From positions 124,001 through 188,000 of the forward strand of contig CBDDDT010000006.1 of the NCBI GenBank assembly GCA_965226755.1: a stretch of 64,000 nt of DNA. Direction: 5' to 3'. This DNA is from Bog-113 sp965226755 (GTDB taxonomy: Bacteria; Acidobacteriota; Terriglobia; Bryobacterales; Bryobacteraceae). The position numbers and the translations under genes were made by a program. The notes below the pieces were generated by a model. That model was not told where the DNA came from. It did no database searches and saw only the letters and a list, made by a program, of their open reading frames with translations. This document shows positions 52,258-61,373 of the stretch, piece after piece (the first letter of the stretch is position 1; every line of letters starts with the position of its first letter).

Positions 52258-53691
52258 ATGCGGGTTACAGTCATCGGAACGGGCTATGTCGGTACGGTCA
52301 CGGGCGTGTGCCTGGCTTATTTGGGACATCGCGTCACCTGCGTCGACACGGATGAGAGCAAGATCGCGCGGCTGCGGAACCACGACGTGCCGATCTATGA
52401 GCCTGGCCTGGCCGAGCTGCTGCCGCTGGCGGAAGCGGCGGGCGGGATCGAGTTTTCCTCGAACCTGGGGCCGGCGGTGCGCGAAAGCGACGTGATCTTC
52501 ATCGCGGTGGGGACGCCGCCGCTGCCGACCGGCGAAGCCAATCTGGTTTATCTGGAAGCGGCCGCGCGCAGCGTGGGAGCGGCAATGGACGCGTCGCGCT
52601 ACCGGGTGATCGTGAACAAATCGACCGTGCCGGTGGGATGCGGAAACCTGGTGGAGACGCTGGTGCGCGAGGGTATCCGCGAGCACAGCCTCTGGAAGGA
52701 GCGCGAGATCGGCTTCGGCGTGGCGAGCAATCCCGAGTTCCTGCGCGAAGGTTCGGCGATCAACGATTCGCTGTATCCGGACCGGATCGTGCTGGGAGCG
52801 CAGGACGACCGCACGATCGCGAAGCTGCACGAGCTTTACCAGCCGCTGGTGGAGCAAAGCTTTGCGGAGCCGGCTTTCTGCCCGCGTCCGAAGAACGCGC
52901 GGACCGCCGTGCCGGTGGTGACCACGACTCTGACGAGCGCGGAGATGATCAAGTACGCCGCGAACGCGTTTCTGGCGATGAAGATCGGGTTCGCCAACGA
53001 GATCGCCAACATTTGCGAGAAGGTCGGCGCGGACGCTCCGGAGGTGATGGCCGGAATCGGGCTGGACTCGCGCATCGGCATCTCCTTCCTGAACGCGGGG
53101 ATCGGGTGGGGCGGCAGTTGCTTCGGCAAGGACGTGCAGTCGCTGATGCATATCGCGGGGGATTACGGTTACCAGGCGCGGCTGCTGGAGGCGTCGCTGG
53201 CGGTCAATCGCCTGCAGCGCCAACTGGTGATCCAGAAGCTGCAGGAGAAGCTTTTCATCCTGAAGGGGCGCACGATCGGGCTGCTGGGACTGGCGTTCAA
53301 GCCGAATACGGACGATCTGCGGGACGCGCCGAGCCTCCAGATTGTGGAGCGGCTGCTGCAGATGGGCGCGCGGATCCGGGCGTTCGATCCGATCGCGATG
53401 GACGCCTGCCGCGAGCATCATCCGGGCTTGAAGATCCACTTCTGCGATTCGGCGATGGCCGTGGCGGAAGGCGCGGACGCGCTGGTGCTGGTCACCGAAT
53501 GGCCGGAGTTCCGGGATCTGGACCTGGAAGAGGCGGCTCAGGTGATGGCGCAACCCATTCTGGTGGACGGGCGGAACCTGTTCGATCCGCAGATCGCGCG
53601 CAACGCCGGGTTCGACTATATGGGAATCGGGCGCGCGGATAGTTCGAGAAACGGCAAGAAGCCAGTCGCGCAGAAGATCGCGACGATCTGA
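52258..53691 (+). CDS. ugd: UDP-glucose 6-dehydrogenase
   Basis: Ugd oxidises UDP-glucose to UDP-glucuronate for capsule, exopolysaccharide or lipid modification. The 477-residue protein has the NAD-binding GTGYVG at residues 7-12, VNKSTVPVG near 120 and the catalytic Cys288 in GWGGSCFGKD. The length is slightly above the usual 440 because of an insertion near residues 205-225 and a basic C-terminal tail. AGGTGAGG precedes the ATG. A TATACT at 52205 could be a -10. Confidence 0.95.
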   Translation: MRVTVIGTGYVGTVTGVCLAYLGHRVTCVDTDESKIARLRNHDVPIYEPGLAELLPLAEAAGGIEFSSNLGPAVRESDVIFIAVGTPPLPTGEANLVYLEAAARSVGAAMDASRYRVIVNKSTVPVGCGNLVETLVREGIREHSLWKEREIGFGVASNPEFLREGSAINDSLYPDRIVLGAQDDRTIAKLHELYQPLVEQSFAEPAFCPRPKNARTAVPVVTTTLTSAEMIKYAANAFLAMKIGFANEIANICEKVGADAPEVMAGIGLDSRIGISFLNAGIGWGGSCFGKDVQSLMHIAGDYGYQARLLEASLAVNRLQRQLVIQKLQEKLFILKGRTIGLLGLAFKPNTDDLRDAPSLQIVERLLQMGARIRAFDPIAMDACREHHPGLKIHFCDSAMAVAEGADALVLVTEWPEFRDLDLEEAAQVMAQPILVDGRNLFDPQIARNAGFDYMGIGRADSSRNGKKPVAQKIATI

Positions 53692-53747
53692 ATCCGGCGC
53701 CGCGCGGGCGGCAAGTCATCGGGACATGGGACACTGAGAGTCTCCCG

Positions 53748-55346
53748 ATGCCCCGCCGACTTCACACCTGGAAAATCCGCAGCCGCGATTTAGCGCTCGG
53801 CGATCGCACGCTCGTGATGGGCGTCCTGAACGTCACACCCGACTCCTTCAGCGATGGAGGAAACTATCTGGACCCGGACCGAGCGTACGCCCGCGCGCTG
53901 CAGATGGAAGAACAAGGCGCGGACATCATCGACATCGGCGCGGAATCCACGCGACCCGGCGCGCAGGCCGTAACGGCCGCGGAAGAGTTGCAGCGCCTGG
54001 TGCCCGTGCTGAAGCGGCTGCGCGACCGGCTGTCGATTCCCATCTCCGTGGATACTTACAAGGCGGAAGTGGCCGAGCGCGCGCTCGAACTGGGAGTGGA
54101 CATCATCAACGACCCGAGCGGGTTCACCTTCGACCCGCTGCTGGCTAAGCCGGTGGTGCAGTATAACGCGGGCGTAATCTTCAACCACATGCGCGGGAGG
54201 CCGGAGACGTGGGCGTCGCTGGGGCCGATGCAGGACGTGATGGGATCGATCACCAAGGATTTGGACGCTTCGGTGAACCGCGCGCGGCGGGCGGGCGTGG
54301 ACCGGGCGCGGATCGTGGTGGATCCGGGAATCGGGTTCGGCAAGCGGCGCGAGCAGAATTCGGAGATTCTGGCGCGGTTGGGGGAGATGGCGCGGCTGGA
54401 GCTGCCGATATTGGTGGGACCGTCGCGGAAATCGTTCCTGGCGCAGGCGACGGAACGCGAGACGGAATTTGGCACGGCGGCGGCGATCACAGCGGGCATT
54501 CTGAACGGCGCGCATATCGTGCGCGTGCATGACGTGGCCGAGATGAAGGCGGTGGTCAGCGTCGCCGATGAGATCTGGCGGGTGGTGCAGAAGATCGCCG
54601 AAGGACGGGAACTGGCCGAGGCGGAGACGCCGCGGCGGAAGAGGATGGCGGGTCCGACGCCGCAGATTCAGGCTACGGCGGCTCGCCCGGCGGTGCGGCC
54701 TCCGCTGGCTATCGCGGCGTCCGCGGCTGCGCCCGAGCCAGTGGCGCCCCCAGTGCAGGAGGGCGAATCTTCTAAGGATGCGCCGCAGGTGTTGCGGCCG
54801 GCGGAGCACGAAAAGCCGCGCCGGGAAGGTTCCGCGCGACCCGAGGGAGATCGGCCGTTCAAGCCTCGGTTTGAGGGAACACGGCCGTTTAAGCCTAGAC
54901 AGGATGGACCGCCGCGATCGGACGGTGCGCGTCCGTCTAAGCCTCGGCAGGATGGACCGCCGCGATCGGATGGTTCGCGTCCGTTTAAGCCTCGGCAGGA
55001 TGGACCGCCGCGATCGGACGGTGCGCGTCCGTTTAAGCCTCGGCAGGATGGACCGCCGCGGTCGGATGGTTCGCGTCCGTTTAAGCCTCGGCAGGACGGA
55101 CCGCCGCGGTCGGATGGTTCGCGTCCGTTTAAGCCTCGGCAGGACGGACCGCCGCGATCGGATGGTGCGCGTCCGTTTAAGCCTCGGCAGGACGGTTCCC
55201 GTCCGTTCAAGCCTCGGTGGGAAGGTCCGCCCAAGTCCGGGGGCGCTTCGCGCGGATCGAAACCGCCGGGTTCACGACCGCCGGGACCGCGCAAAGGCGG
55301 CGGGCCGCCACGGGAATCCCGGCCTAAGCCGCGACGCGGCAAGTAG
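53748..55346 (+). CDS. folP: Dihydropteroate synthase with long basic repeat tail
   Basis: Residues 1-285 are a normal DHPS, which joins pABA to pterin in folate synthesis: GVLNVTPDSFSDGG at 25-38, ESTRPG near 66-71, FNHMRGRP near 145-152, DPGIGFGK near 192-199 and GPSRKSF near 224-230. After it comes a 245-residue low-complexity tail. It contains six 16-residue units (FKPRQDGPPRSDGxRP) at residues 381-476, and ends very basic. Known DHPS is about 280 residues. The tail resembles Arg/Gly/Pro-rich tails found on bacterial RNA-modifying enzymes and helicases. Confidence 0.93.
   Translation: MPRRLHTWKIRSRDLALGDRTLVMGVLNVTPDSFSDGGNYLDPDRAYARALQMEEQGADIIDIGAESTRPGAQAVTAAEELQRLVPVLKRLRDRLSIPISVDTYKAEVAERALELGVDIINDPSGFTFDPLLAKPVVQYNAGVIFNHMRGRPETWASLGPMQDVMGSITKDLDASVNRARRAGVDRARIVVDPGIGFGKRREQNSEILARLGEMARLELPILVGPSRKSFLAQATERETEFGTAAAITAGILNGAHIVRVHDVAEMKAVVSVADEIWRVVQKIAEGRELAEAETPRRKRMAGPTPQIQATAARPAVRPPLAIAASAAAPEPVAPPVQEGESSKDAPQVLRPAEHEKPRREGSARPEGDRPFKPRFEGTRPFKPRQDGPPRSDGARPSKPRQDGPPRSDGSRPFKPRQDGPPRSDGARPFKPRQDGPPRSDGSRPFKPRQDGPPRSDGSRPFKPRQDGPPRSDGARPFKPRQDGSRPFKPRWEGPPKSGGASRGSKPPGSRPPGPRKGGGPPRESRPKPRRGK
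54888..55175 (+). repeat. Six in-frame 48-bp tandem repeats in folP
   Basis: Six head-to-tail units of 48 bp encode the 16-residue repeat in the folP tail, followed by a partial seventh. Differences are mostly the Ala/Ser codon and silent positions. Recombination between units can change tail length. Confidence 0.93.
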
Positions 55347-55349
55347 GGC

Positions 55350-55877
55350 CTAGAGAAGAAATCCGAGGATGCCGATGATGCATCCGCCGATGGACAGGAT
55401 GAGTCCCAGGACGGGGAAGATCTTGTTCTTGGAGATGAAGAAGAGCGAGGTCATAACGAGGCCGATCTCGAGCAGGCCTTCGCTGAAATCGAAATCGAGC
55501 GCCTTCTTCTCCACGGCTTCCGATCTCTTTTCGATGGCGTTGGCTTCGTCCTGGGCTTCGCGGGAGCGCTTGTCGTATTTGCCCTTATCGGAACGGTAGC
55601 GCGCGAGCTTGGCGGCGGTGTCGGCGGAAGCGTTGGGGATGGCGCTCAGAAGGTCCTCACCGAGTTCGAGGTTGTGGAATTTCATGCGCTGGGCCTGGTA
55701 ATAGGACCACTTGTCATTCGCATCGGTCTTGAGCAGAACGCCTTCGGTGTGGGCGCGGTGCGAGGTGATGGTGGCAACGCCCAAAAAGACAGAAATGATG
55801 GCGGCGACGACGCCGATCTTCTTGCCTAGCGGGTCCGCTTCGTGTCCCGTTTCGTGGTGAATCTCCAACTCAGCCAT
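55350..55877 (-). CDS. Membrane protein, DUF4337-like
   Basis: This 175-residue protein has an N-terminal acidic, His-rich cytoplasmic start, a membrane helix at about residues 21-40, a charged coiled-coil-like middle (residues 85-130, rich in Lys, Glu, Ala), and two C-terminal helices. This matches DUF4337, a family of unknown function. It is convergent with folP (3 bases) and divergent from tadA (27 bases). Confidence 0.78.
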   Translation of the reverse strand: MAELEIHHETGHEADPLGKKIGVVAAIISVFLGVATITSHRAHTEGVLLKTDANDKWSYYQAQRMKFHNLELGEDLLSAIPNASADTAAKLARYRSDKGKYDKRSREAQDEANAIEKRSEAVEKKALDFDFSEGLLEIGLVMTSLFFISKNKIFPVLGLILSIGGCIIGILGFLL

Positions 55878-55904
55878 AGCTAGGACATCGTAACCTGTTT
55901 AGAC

Positions 55905-56357
55905 ATGCCGGATGAAGAATTCATGCGGGAGGCGCTCCGGCTGGCGCGGGAAGCGGAGGCGGCGGGCGAAGTTCCGGTGGGCGCGGTGCTGGTGAACGCA
56001 GGCCGGATGGTGGCGCGGGGGCGGAATGCGCCGATCGGGATGAACGATCCGACGGCGCACGCGGAGATGCAGGCGCTGCGCGAGGGCGCGAAGGCGCTGG
56101 GCAATTACCGGCTGGAACAAGCGACGTTGTATGTGACCTTGGAGCCGTGCGCGATGTGCGCGGGAGCGCTGGTGGCGGCGCGCGTGGGGCGGCTGGTGTT
56201 CGGAGCGCGGGACCTGCGGTTCGGCGGCGTGCGGAGCAAGTTCCAGATCGCGGATTCGGAACTGCTGAATCACCGGGTAGAAGTGGTGGAAGGGGTTTTG
56301 GGCGCGGAGAGCGCGGAACTGCTGAAGGCGTTTTTCGAAGCGCGGCGATCGCGCTAA
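55905..56357 (+). CDS. tadA: tRNA adenosine(34) deaminase
   Basis: TadA makes inosine at the wobble position of tRNA-Arg(ACG). The 150-residue zinc deaminase has HAE at 52-54 (His ligand and catalytic Glu) and the Cys ligands C82 and C85 in PCAMC. The C-terminal helices are normal. It precedes the potA gene by 12 bases and may share its transcript. Confidence 0.94.
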   Translation: MPDEEFMREALRLAREAEAAGEVPVGAVLVNAGRMVARGRNAPIGMNDPTAHAEMQALREGAKALGNYRLEQATLYVTLEPCAMCAGALVAARVGRLVFGARDLRFGGVRSKFQIADSELLNHRVEVVEGVLGAESAELLKAFFEARRSR

Positions 56358-56369
56358 GATTGCGGACGA

Positions 56370-57323
56370 ATGCAGCCCATACTCGAGCTGCGGGGCGTGG
56401 GGAAGGAGTTCGCCACGCACCGCGCGGTGGACGATATTTCGCTGAGTCTGGCGCCGGGGCGGTTCTATTCGCTGCTGGGACCATCGGGCTGCGGGAAGAC
56501 GACGACGCTGCGGCTGGTGGCAGGATTCGAGACGCCGACGAGCGGCGAGATTCGGCTGCGCGGCGCGCGCGTGAACGACGTTCCGCCGTATGCGCGCGAC
56601 GTGAGCACGGTGTTCCAGAGCTATGCCTTGTTTCCGCACCTCACGGTGGAGCGCAACGTGGCGTTCGGGCTGGAGCAGCGCGGCCAGAAGGATACGCGAA
56701 GCAAGGTGAGCGCGGCCCTCGAGATGGTTCGGCTGACGGGCAAGGAAAAGAGACTTCCGGCGCAGCTTTCCGGCGGCGAGAAGCAGCGCGTGGCGCTGGC
56801 GCGATCGCTGGTGCTGGAGCCCGCGGTGCTGCTTTTGGACGAACCGCTGGCGGCGCTCGATCCGCAACTGCGGAAGGCCATGCGATCCGAGTTGAAGGCC
56901 ATGCAGCGGCGCACCGGGATCACGTTTCTGTTCGTTACGCATGACCAGGAAGAAGCTCTGGCGATGTCGGATGAGGTGGCGATCATGAACGGCGGCCGGG
57001 TGGAACAGATGGGGACGCCGCAGGATGTTTACCGGGCGCCGGCGACGCGGTTCACGGCGGGCTTTCTGGGGGCGATGAACTGGATCGGGAGCATGGGCGT
57101 GCGACCCGAGGCGGTGCGGGTGTCGCGGCACGAAGACGGCCAGCGATGTTCGGCGAAGGTTCAGCATACGTTGTTTCTGGGGAACTGCGTGCATGTGGTG
57201 ATGCGGCTCGCGTCGGGGGAAGAAGTGACGGCCGAGCTGCCGCCGGGAGAAGCGGAATTCGCGCCCGGCGAAGGCGTGCAGGTGAGCTGGTCGAGCGCCG
57301 ACGAGATGCGGTTCAGCGGATGA
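56370..57323 (+). CDS. potA: Polyamine ABC transporter ATP-binding protein
   Basis: This 317-residue ATPase has Walker A GPSGCGKTTT at residues 38-47, the ABC signature LSGGEKQR, Walker B LLLDEPLAALD and a C-terminal TOBE domain. It fits PotA of the spermidine/putrescine importer; the following permeases and binding protein support that. ATGA overlap couples it to potB. Confidence 0.92.
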   Translation: MQPILELRGVGKEFATHRAVDDISLSLAPGRFYSLLGPSGCGKTTTLRLVAGFETPTSGEIRLRGARVNDVPPYARDVSTVFQSYALFPHLTVERNVAFGLEQRGQKDTRSKVSAALEMVRLTGKEKRLPAQLSGGEKQRVALARSLVLEPAVLLLDEPLAALDPQLRKAMRSELKAMQRRTGITFLFVTHDQEEALAMSDEVAIMNGGRVEQMGTPQDVYRAPATRFTAGFLGAMNWIGSMGVRPEAVRVSRHEDGQRCSAKVQHTLFLGNCVHVVMRLASGEEVTAELPPGEAEFAPGEGVQVSWSSADEMRFSG

Positions 57324-58150
57324 ACCGGCTGCTCGGATGGATGCTCGCGCCGGCGCGAATCTGGATGGCCGCGTTCTTCCTGGCGCCGCTGCTGATCGTG
57401 GCCGCTTACAGCCTGCTGACGCGAGGCGATTACGGAGGCGTGGAGAAGCCCTGGACGGTGGAGAGTTACACGCGGGTTCTGGATCCGCTGTATGGCGCAA
57501 TTCTGCTGCGCTCGATCTGGATGGCGGCGGCGGCGACGGCGCTGTGCCTGCTGCTGGCGTTCCCGCTGGCGCTGTTTATCGCGCGCGCGGGGACGCGCAA
57601 GAATCTGTACTTACAGTTAGTGACGCTGCCCTTCTGGACCAGTTTTCTGGTGCGCACGTATGCGTGGTTGTTTCTGCTGCGCGACACCGGCCTGATCAAC
57701 ACGGCGCTGCTGGGGCTGGGCGTGGTTTCCCATCCGCTACAGCTTCTTTATAACGACGGCGCCGTGCTGCTGGGCCTGGTGTACGGATACCTGCCGTTCA
57801 TGGTGCTGCCGATTTACGCGACGATCGAGCGGCTGGACCCGGCGCTGCTGGAAGCGGCCGCCGATCTGGGCGCGAGGCCATTTCCGGCGCTCTGGCGCGT
57901 GACCGTGCCGCTGGCGATGCCGGGCGTGCTGGCGGGCGCGGCGCTGGTGTTCATTCCGTGCCTGGGCGCGTATCTGACGCCCGATCTGCTGGGCGGCGGA
58001 AAGACGGTGATGGCGGGGAACCTGATCCAGAACCAGTTCACGACGGCGCGCGACTGGCCTTTCGGCTCGGCGGTTTCGCTGGCGCTGATGGCGGTGAGCA
58101 TGATGTTGCTCCTGCCGATTTTGCGGCGCGGCGGCGAGGACGCGCTATGA
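57320..58150 (+). CDS. potB: Polyamine ABC transporter permease, PotB type
   Basis: This 276-residue permease has six membrane helices and the cytoplasmic EAA loop (LLEAAADLGARPFPALWRVTVPLAMPG). Its N-terminal half contains the PotB-like TLPFWTSFLVRTYAW. It starts within the potA stop and ends in the potC start. The substrate is inferred from family, not shown. Confidence 0.9.
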   Translation: MNRLLGWMLAPARIWMAAFFLAPLLIVAAYSLLTRGDYGGVEKPWTVESYTRVLDPLYGAILLRSIWMAAAATALCLLLAFPLALFIARAGTRKNLYLQLVTLPFWTSFLVRTYAWLFLLRDTGLINTALLGLGVVSHPLQLLYNDGAVLLGLVYGYLPFMVLPIYATIERLDPALLEAAADLGARPFPALWRVTVPLAMPGVLAGAALVFIPCLGAYLTPDLLGGGKTVMAGNLIQNQFTTARDWPFGSAVSLALMAVSMMLLLPILRRGGEDAL

Positions 58151-58905
58151 AGCGGGGGCTGCGGATTTACGCGATAGCGGCCTTCGCGTTTTTGTATTTG
58201 CCCCTGGCGGTGCTGATCGTTTTCAGTTTCAACGCGTCGCGGTTCACGATCTGGACAGGATGGTCGCTGGGCTGGTATCGCGCGGTGTTCGCGGACAGCG
58301 CGATGGCGGAAGCGACGTGGAACAGCGCGGCGATCGCACTGCTCTCAGCATCGATCTCTTCGGTGATCGGAACGCTGGCGGCATACGGATTGTGGAAACG
58401 CCGGAGCCGCTGGTTAACGGGAACGTTGTATCTATCGCTGGTGACGCCGGAGATCGTGACCGGCATTTCGCTGCTGGTTTTCTTTCAACTGGTGTTTCGC
58501 GTGGTGCACCTCAGTCTGGGCTTAGGCACGGTGGTGCTGGCGCATGTCGCGTTTTCGATCGCCTACGTAACGATCGTGGTGGCGGCGCGGCTGCGATCGA
58601 TCGATCCGGCGCTCGAAGAGGCGGCGCAGGATCTGGGCGCGACGCCGTGGCGCGCATTCCTGCTGGTGACGCTGCCCTCGTTATGGCCCGGCGTGGCCGC
58701 GGCCGGCCTGCTGGCGCTGATTGTTTCTTTCGACGACTACGTGATCACGAGCCTGGTGGCGGGCGTGGATTCCGAGACGCTGCCGATGGTGATTTATGCG
58801 CTGGCGCGGCGCGGGGCGAATCCGACGATCAACGCGGTTTCGACGCTGATCGTGATCTTTTTCGGCGCGCTGATCTGGATCTCAGAGCGCGTGAGGCGCA
58901 CATGA
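58147..58905 (+). CDS. potC: Polyamine ABC transporter permease, PotC type
   Basis: This 252-residue permease has six helices and the EAA loop (LEEAAQDLGATPWRAFLLVTLPSLWPG). The conserved SFDDYVITSLVAG near residue 195 is typical of PotC. Its ATG overlaps the potB TGA, and its own TGA overlaps the potD ATG. Confidence 0.9.
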   Translation: MKRGLRIYAIAAFAFLYLPLAVLIVFSFNASRFTIWTGWSLGWYRAVFADSAMAEATWNSAAIALLSASISSVIGTLAAYGLWKRRSRWLTGTLYLSLVTPEIVTGISLLVFFQLVFRVVHLSLGLGTVVLAHVAFSIAYVTIVVAARLRSIDPALEEAAQDLGATPWRAFLLVTLPSLWPGVAAAGLLALIVSFDDYVITSLVAGVDSETLPMVIYALARRGANPTINAVSTLIVIFFGALIWISERVRRT

Positions 58906-59933
58906 ACCGGCGCGTTTTTCTGGCCGCGGCGGCGGCGGCGATTCCGGCGGGATGCGGTTTCGACCGCCGACCCCGGCTGAATGTTTATAACTGGTCGAGT
59001 TACATCGACCCGAAGACGCTGGAGAAATTCAGCGCGGAGCACGGCGCGCGCGTGCGCTACGGCGTTTACGAAAGCAATGAGGAGATGCTGGCCAAGGTGA
59101 TGACGGGGAATTCGGGCTGGGATGTCGTTTTCCCGACGCATAGCCGAATTCCGCCGATGGCGCGGCAAGGATTGATCGCGCCGCTCGACCACCGGCTCCT
59201 GCCTTCCTTATATCACCTGGACGCGCAGTTTCAGAGGCCGTCGTGGGATCCGGACCTGCGGTGGGGCGTGCCGTATATGTGGAATGCGACGGGAATCGCC
59301 TACAGCGCGCCTTTGCAATTAACGGCTTGGCGGGATTTGTGGGCGGAGCGGCTGCGGGGAAGATTAACGATGCTGGATGATCCGGAAGATGTGATCGGGG
59401 CTTGCCTGCTGAAGCTGGGCCTGCCGATCGACACCACGCGGAAGGACGATCTGATGGCGGCGCGGGAGCAGGCGATCGCGGAGAAGCGTTTCGTGCGGGC
59501 CTATCTGAACGCGGAAGTGCGGGATCAATTGGTGGCCGGAGACGTGGCGGCGGCGCAGATGTGGTCCACCACGGCGCAGCAGGCGATGGGGGCCGAGCAG
59601 ACGGGGCGGCCGCTCGCGTTCGCGTATCCGGCGGAAGGCTTTCCGGTGTATTGCGACAACGCGGTGATTCTGGCGGAAAGCCGGCGGCGGGAGCTGGCGC
59701 ACCGGTTTCTGGATTTTCTGCTGCGGCCGGAGATCGCGGCGGCGAACGCGACGGTAGGGGAGACGGCGACGACCAACAAAGACGGGCGGATGCTGCTTCC
59801 CGAGACGCAGCGGAATAGCGTGACGCTTTATGCATCGCCGGAGTTGATGCGCCGCGGAGTGTGGCCGGTTGCGCCGCCGCCAGAGGCGCAGAGACTCAGG
59901 GACCGGATCTGGACGGAGATAAAATCAGCGTGA
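58902..59933 (+). CDS. potD: Polyamine-binding protein, PotD type
   Basis: This 343-residue periplasmic binding protein starts with MNRRVFLAAAAAA, a twin-Arg-like signal, and has a Cys at about residue 18 (IPAGC) that may be lipidated. The mature part has the PotD pattern LNVYNWSSYIDPKTL and the ligand-site regions FPTHSRI and WSTTAQQAMGAE. It ends convergent with rdgB, overlapping by 9 bases. Signal type (Tat or lipoprotein) is uncertain. Confidence 0.88.
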   Translation: MNRRVFLAAAAAAIPAGCGFDRRPRLNVYNWSSYIDPKTLEKFSAEHGARVRYGVYESNEEMLAKVMTGNSGWDVVFPTHSRIPPMARQGLIAPLDHRLLPSLYHLDAQFQRPSWDPDLRWGVPYMWNATGIAYSAPLQLTAWRDLWAERLRGRLTMLDDPEDVIGACLLKLGLPIDTTRKDDLMAAREQAIAEKRFVRAYLNAEVRDQLVAGDVAAAQMWSTTAQQAMGAEQTGRPLAFAYPAEGFPVYCDNAVILAESRRRELAHRFLDFLLRPEIAAANATVGETATTNKDGRMLLPETQRNSVTLYASPELMRRGVWPVAPPPEAQRLRDRIWTEIKSA

Positions 59934-60506
59934 AGCGGTGTGAACGTGGAGCCACGCGAGGAGCTGGCGCAGAGCGCGGCCGCGATGGCTGATGGCGAAC
60001 TTCTCGTCTTCGGTCAGCTCGGATAGCGTGCGCTGGAGCGGCGCGTAAAAGAAGAGAGGGTCATAGCCAAAGCCGCCTGAGCCATAAGGCTGGCGGAGGA
60101 TCTCGCCTTCCACTTCTCCACGGAACGTGCCGCGGAGTTCGCCGTGTTCCGCGAGGGCGATGACGCAGACAAAGCGGGCGTGACGGTTTTCGATTCCGGC
60201 GAGGCGTTGGAGGAGGAGCGCGTTGTTGGCGGCGTCAGTGGCGTGTTCACCGGCGAAGCGGGCGGAGTAGACGCCGGGAGCGCCGTGGAGGGCGTCGACG
60301 GCGAGGCCGGAATCGTCCGCGAAAAGCAGGCCGGCGGTGTAACGGCTGTAATAGAGGGCCTTCTGGGCGGCGTTGGATTCGAAGGTGTCGCCGTCTTCGG
60401 GGCTGGGCGGAATGTCGCGCATGCCGGGCAGAGCTTCGACGTCGGCGCCGAGCAGGCGGAACTCACGGAGCTTGCCGGGATTGGTGGAGGCGCAGCGTAA
60501 CTTCAT
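59925..60506 (-). CDS. rdgB: Non-canonical purine NTP pyrophosphatase (RdgB/HAM1)
   Basis: This 193-residue enzyme hydrolyses dITP, XTP and related nucleotides, keeping damaged bases out of DNA and RNA. The substrate loop near the N-terminus (CASTNPGKLREF) and FADDSGLAVDAL, GGFGYDPLFF and the ISHRGRAL tail are family signatures. I used the ATG giving MKLRCAST. It lies 20 bases after rph on the same strand, a common bacterial pairing. Confidence 0.94.
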   Translation of the reverse strand: MKLRCASTNPGKLREFRLLGADVEALPGMRDIPPSPEDGDTFESNAAQKALYYSRYTAGLLFADDSGLAVDALHGAPGVYSARFAGEHATDAANNALLLQRLAGIENRHARFVCVIALAEHGELRGTFRGEVEGEILRQPYGSGGFGYDPLFFYAPLQRTLSELTEDEKFAISHRGRALRQLLAWLHVHTASR

Positions 60507-60526
60507 GAAGCAGGATGAAGCAGGCC

Positions 60527-61246
60527 TCACCCGATGGGCGCGGCTTGTTTCTGGAGCTCGATGAGATCGACGATGCCGGCGCGGGCGAGCGCGATGAGGC
60601 GGCCCATCTGATCGTCATCGAAAGCTTCCTGTTCGGCGGTGGCCTGGAGTTCGACGAAGCGGCCGCGGCCGGTCATGACGACGTTCATATCGACCTCGGC
60701 TTTGGAATCCTCCTCGTAACAGAGATCGAGGAGCGCTTCATTCCTGTAGATGCCGACGCTGGTGGCGGCGAGGTAATCGCGGAGCGGCATGCGCTTCATG
60801 CCTTTGGTGTCGAGCATTTGGCGGAAGGCGAGCGAGAGCGCGACGAAGGCTCCGGTAATGGAGGCGGTGCGGGTGCCTCCGTCGGCCTGGAGGACGTCGC
60901 AATCGAGGATGATGGAGCGTTCGCCGATGGCGCTGAGGTCCGTGACGGCGCGGAGCGAGCGGCCGATGAGGCGTTGAATCTCATGGGTGCGTCCGGAGAG
61001 CCTGCCTTTGTTGACCTCGCGCGAGGTGCGGGTGATGGTGGCGCGGGGCAGCATGGAATATTCGGCGGTGACCCAGCCCTTGCCGGAGCCGCGGAGGAAC
61101 GGCGGGACGGAATCCTCCACGGTGGCGACGCAGAGGACGCGGGTGTTGCCGACGCTGATGAGAGCGGAGCCTTCGGCCGTGGCGAGATAACCGGTTTCAA
61201 TTGTGACCGGCCGCATTTGCGCCGGGGTTCTTCCGTCAACCCGCAT
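60527..61246 (-). CDS. rph: Ribonuclease PH
   Basis: Rph is a phosphorolytic 3'-5' exoribonuclease that trims tRNA 3' ends. The 239-residue protein starts MRVDGRTPAQMRPV and has the conserved RGSGKGWVTAEYSMLPRAT, RTHEIQRLIGRSLRA and DCDVLQADGGTRTASI blocks with phosphate-binding residues. Its start overlaps the end of the upstream small ORF by 11 bases, and that ORF overlaps pgi, so the whole set is co-translated. Confidence 0.95.
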   Translation of the reverse strand: MRVDGRTPAQMRPVTIETGYLATAEGSALISVGNTRVLCVATVEDSVPPFLRGSGKGWVTAEYSMLPRATITRTSREVNKGRLSGRTHEIQRLIGRSLRAVTDLSAIGERSIILDCDVLQADGGTRTASITGAFVALSLAFRQMLDTKGMKRMPLRDYLAATSVGIYRNEALLDLCYEEDSKAEVDMNVVMTGRGRFVELQATAEQEAFDDDQMGRLIALARAGIVDLIELQKQAAPIG

Positions 61247-61373
61247 ATTTCATCACCAAAAAGAGGAATACGAACAAGCCGACCACGCCCGCGATCACGA
61301 GGATCACACAAGGCAACCCAGCGCGGGGCGGCGGCGCGGGCCTTTTAGCTCCTGGGTTCTTGTATTTAGGCAT
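61236..61373 (-). CDS. Small single-helix membrane protein, 45 residues
   Basis: This short frame encodes a basic, Pro-rich N-terminus (MPKYKNPGAKR) followed by one strongly hydrophobic helix (about residues 21-41), ending VMKYAG. Its start lies inside the last codons of pgi and its end overlaps the rph start, so it is in step with the operon and translationally coupled. I know no family. Function is unknown; it may be a regulatory or assembly peptide. Confidence rests on architecture, not on homology. Confidence 0.55.
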   Translation of the reverse strand: MPKYKNPGAKRPAPPPRAGLPCVILVIAGVVGLFVFLFLVMKYAG

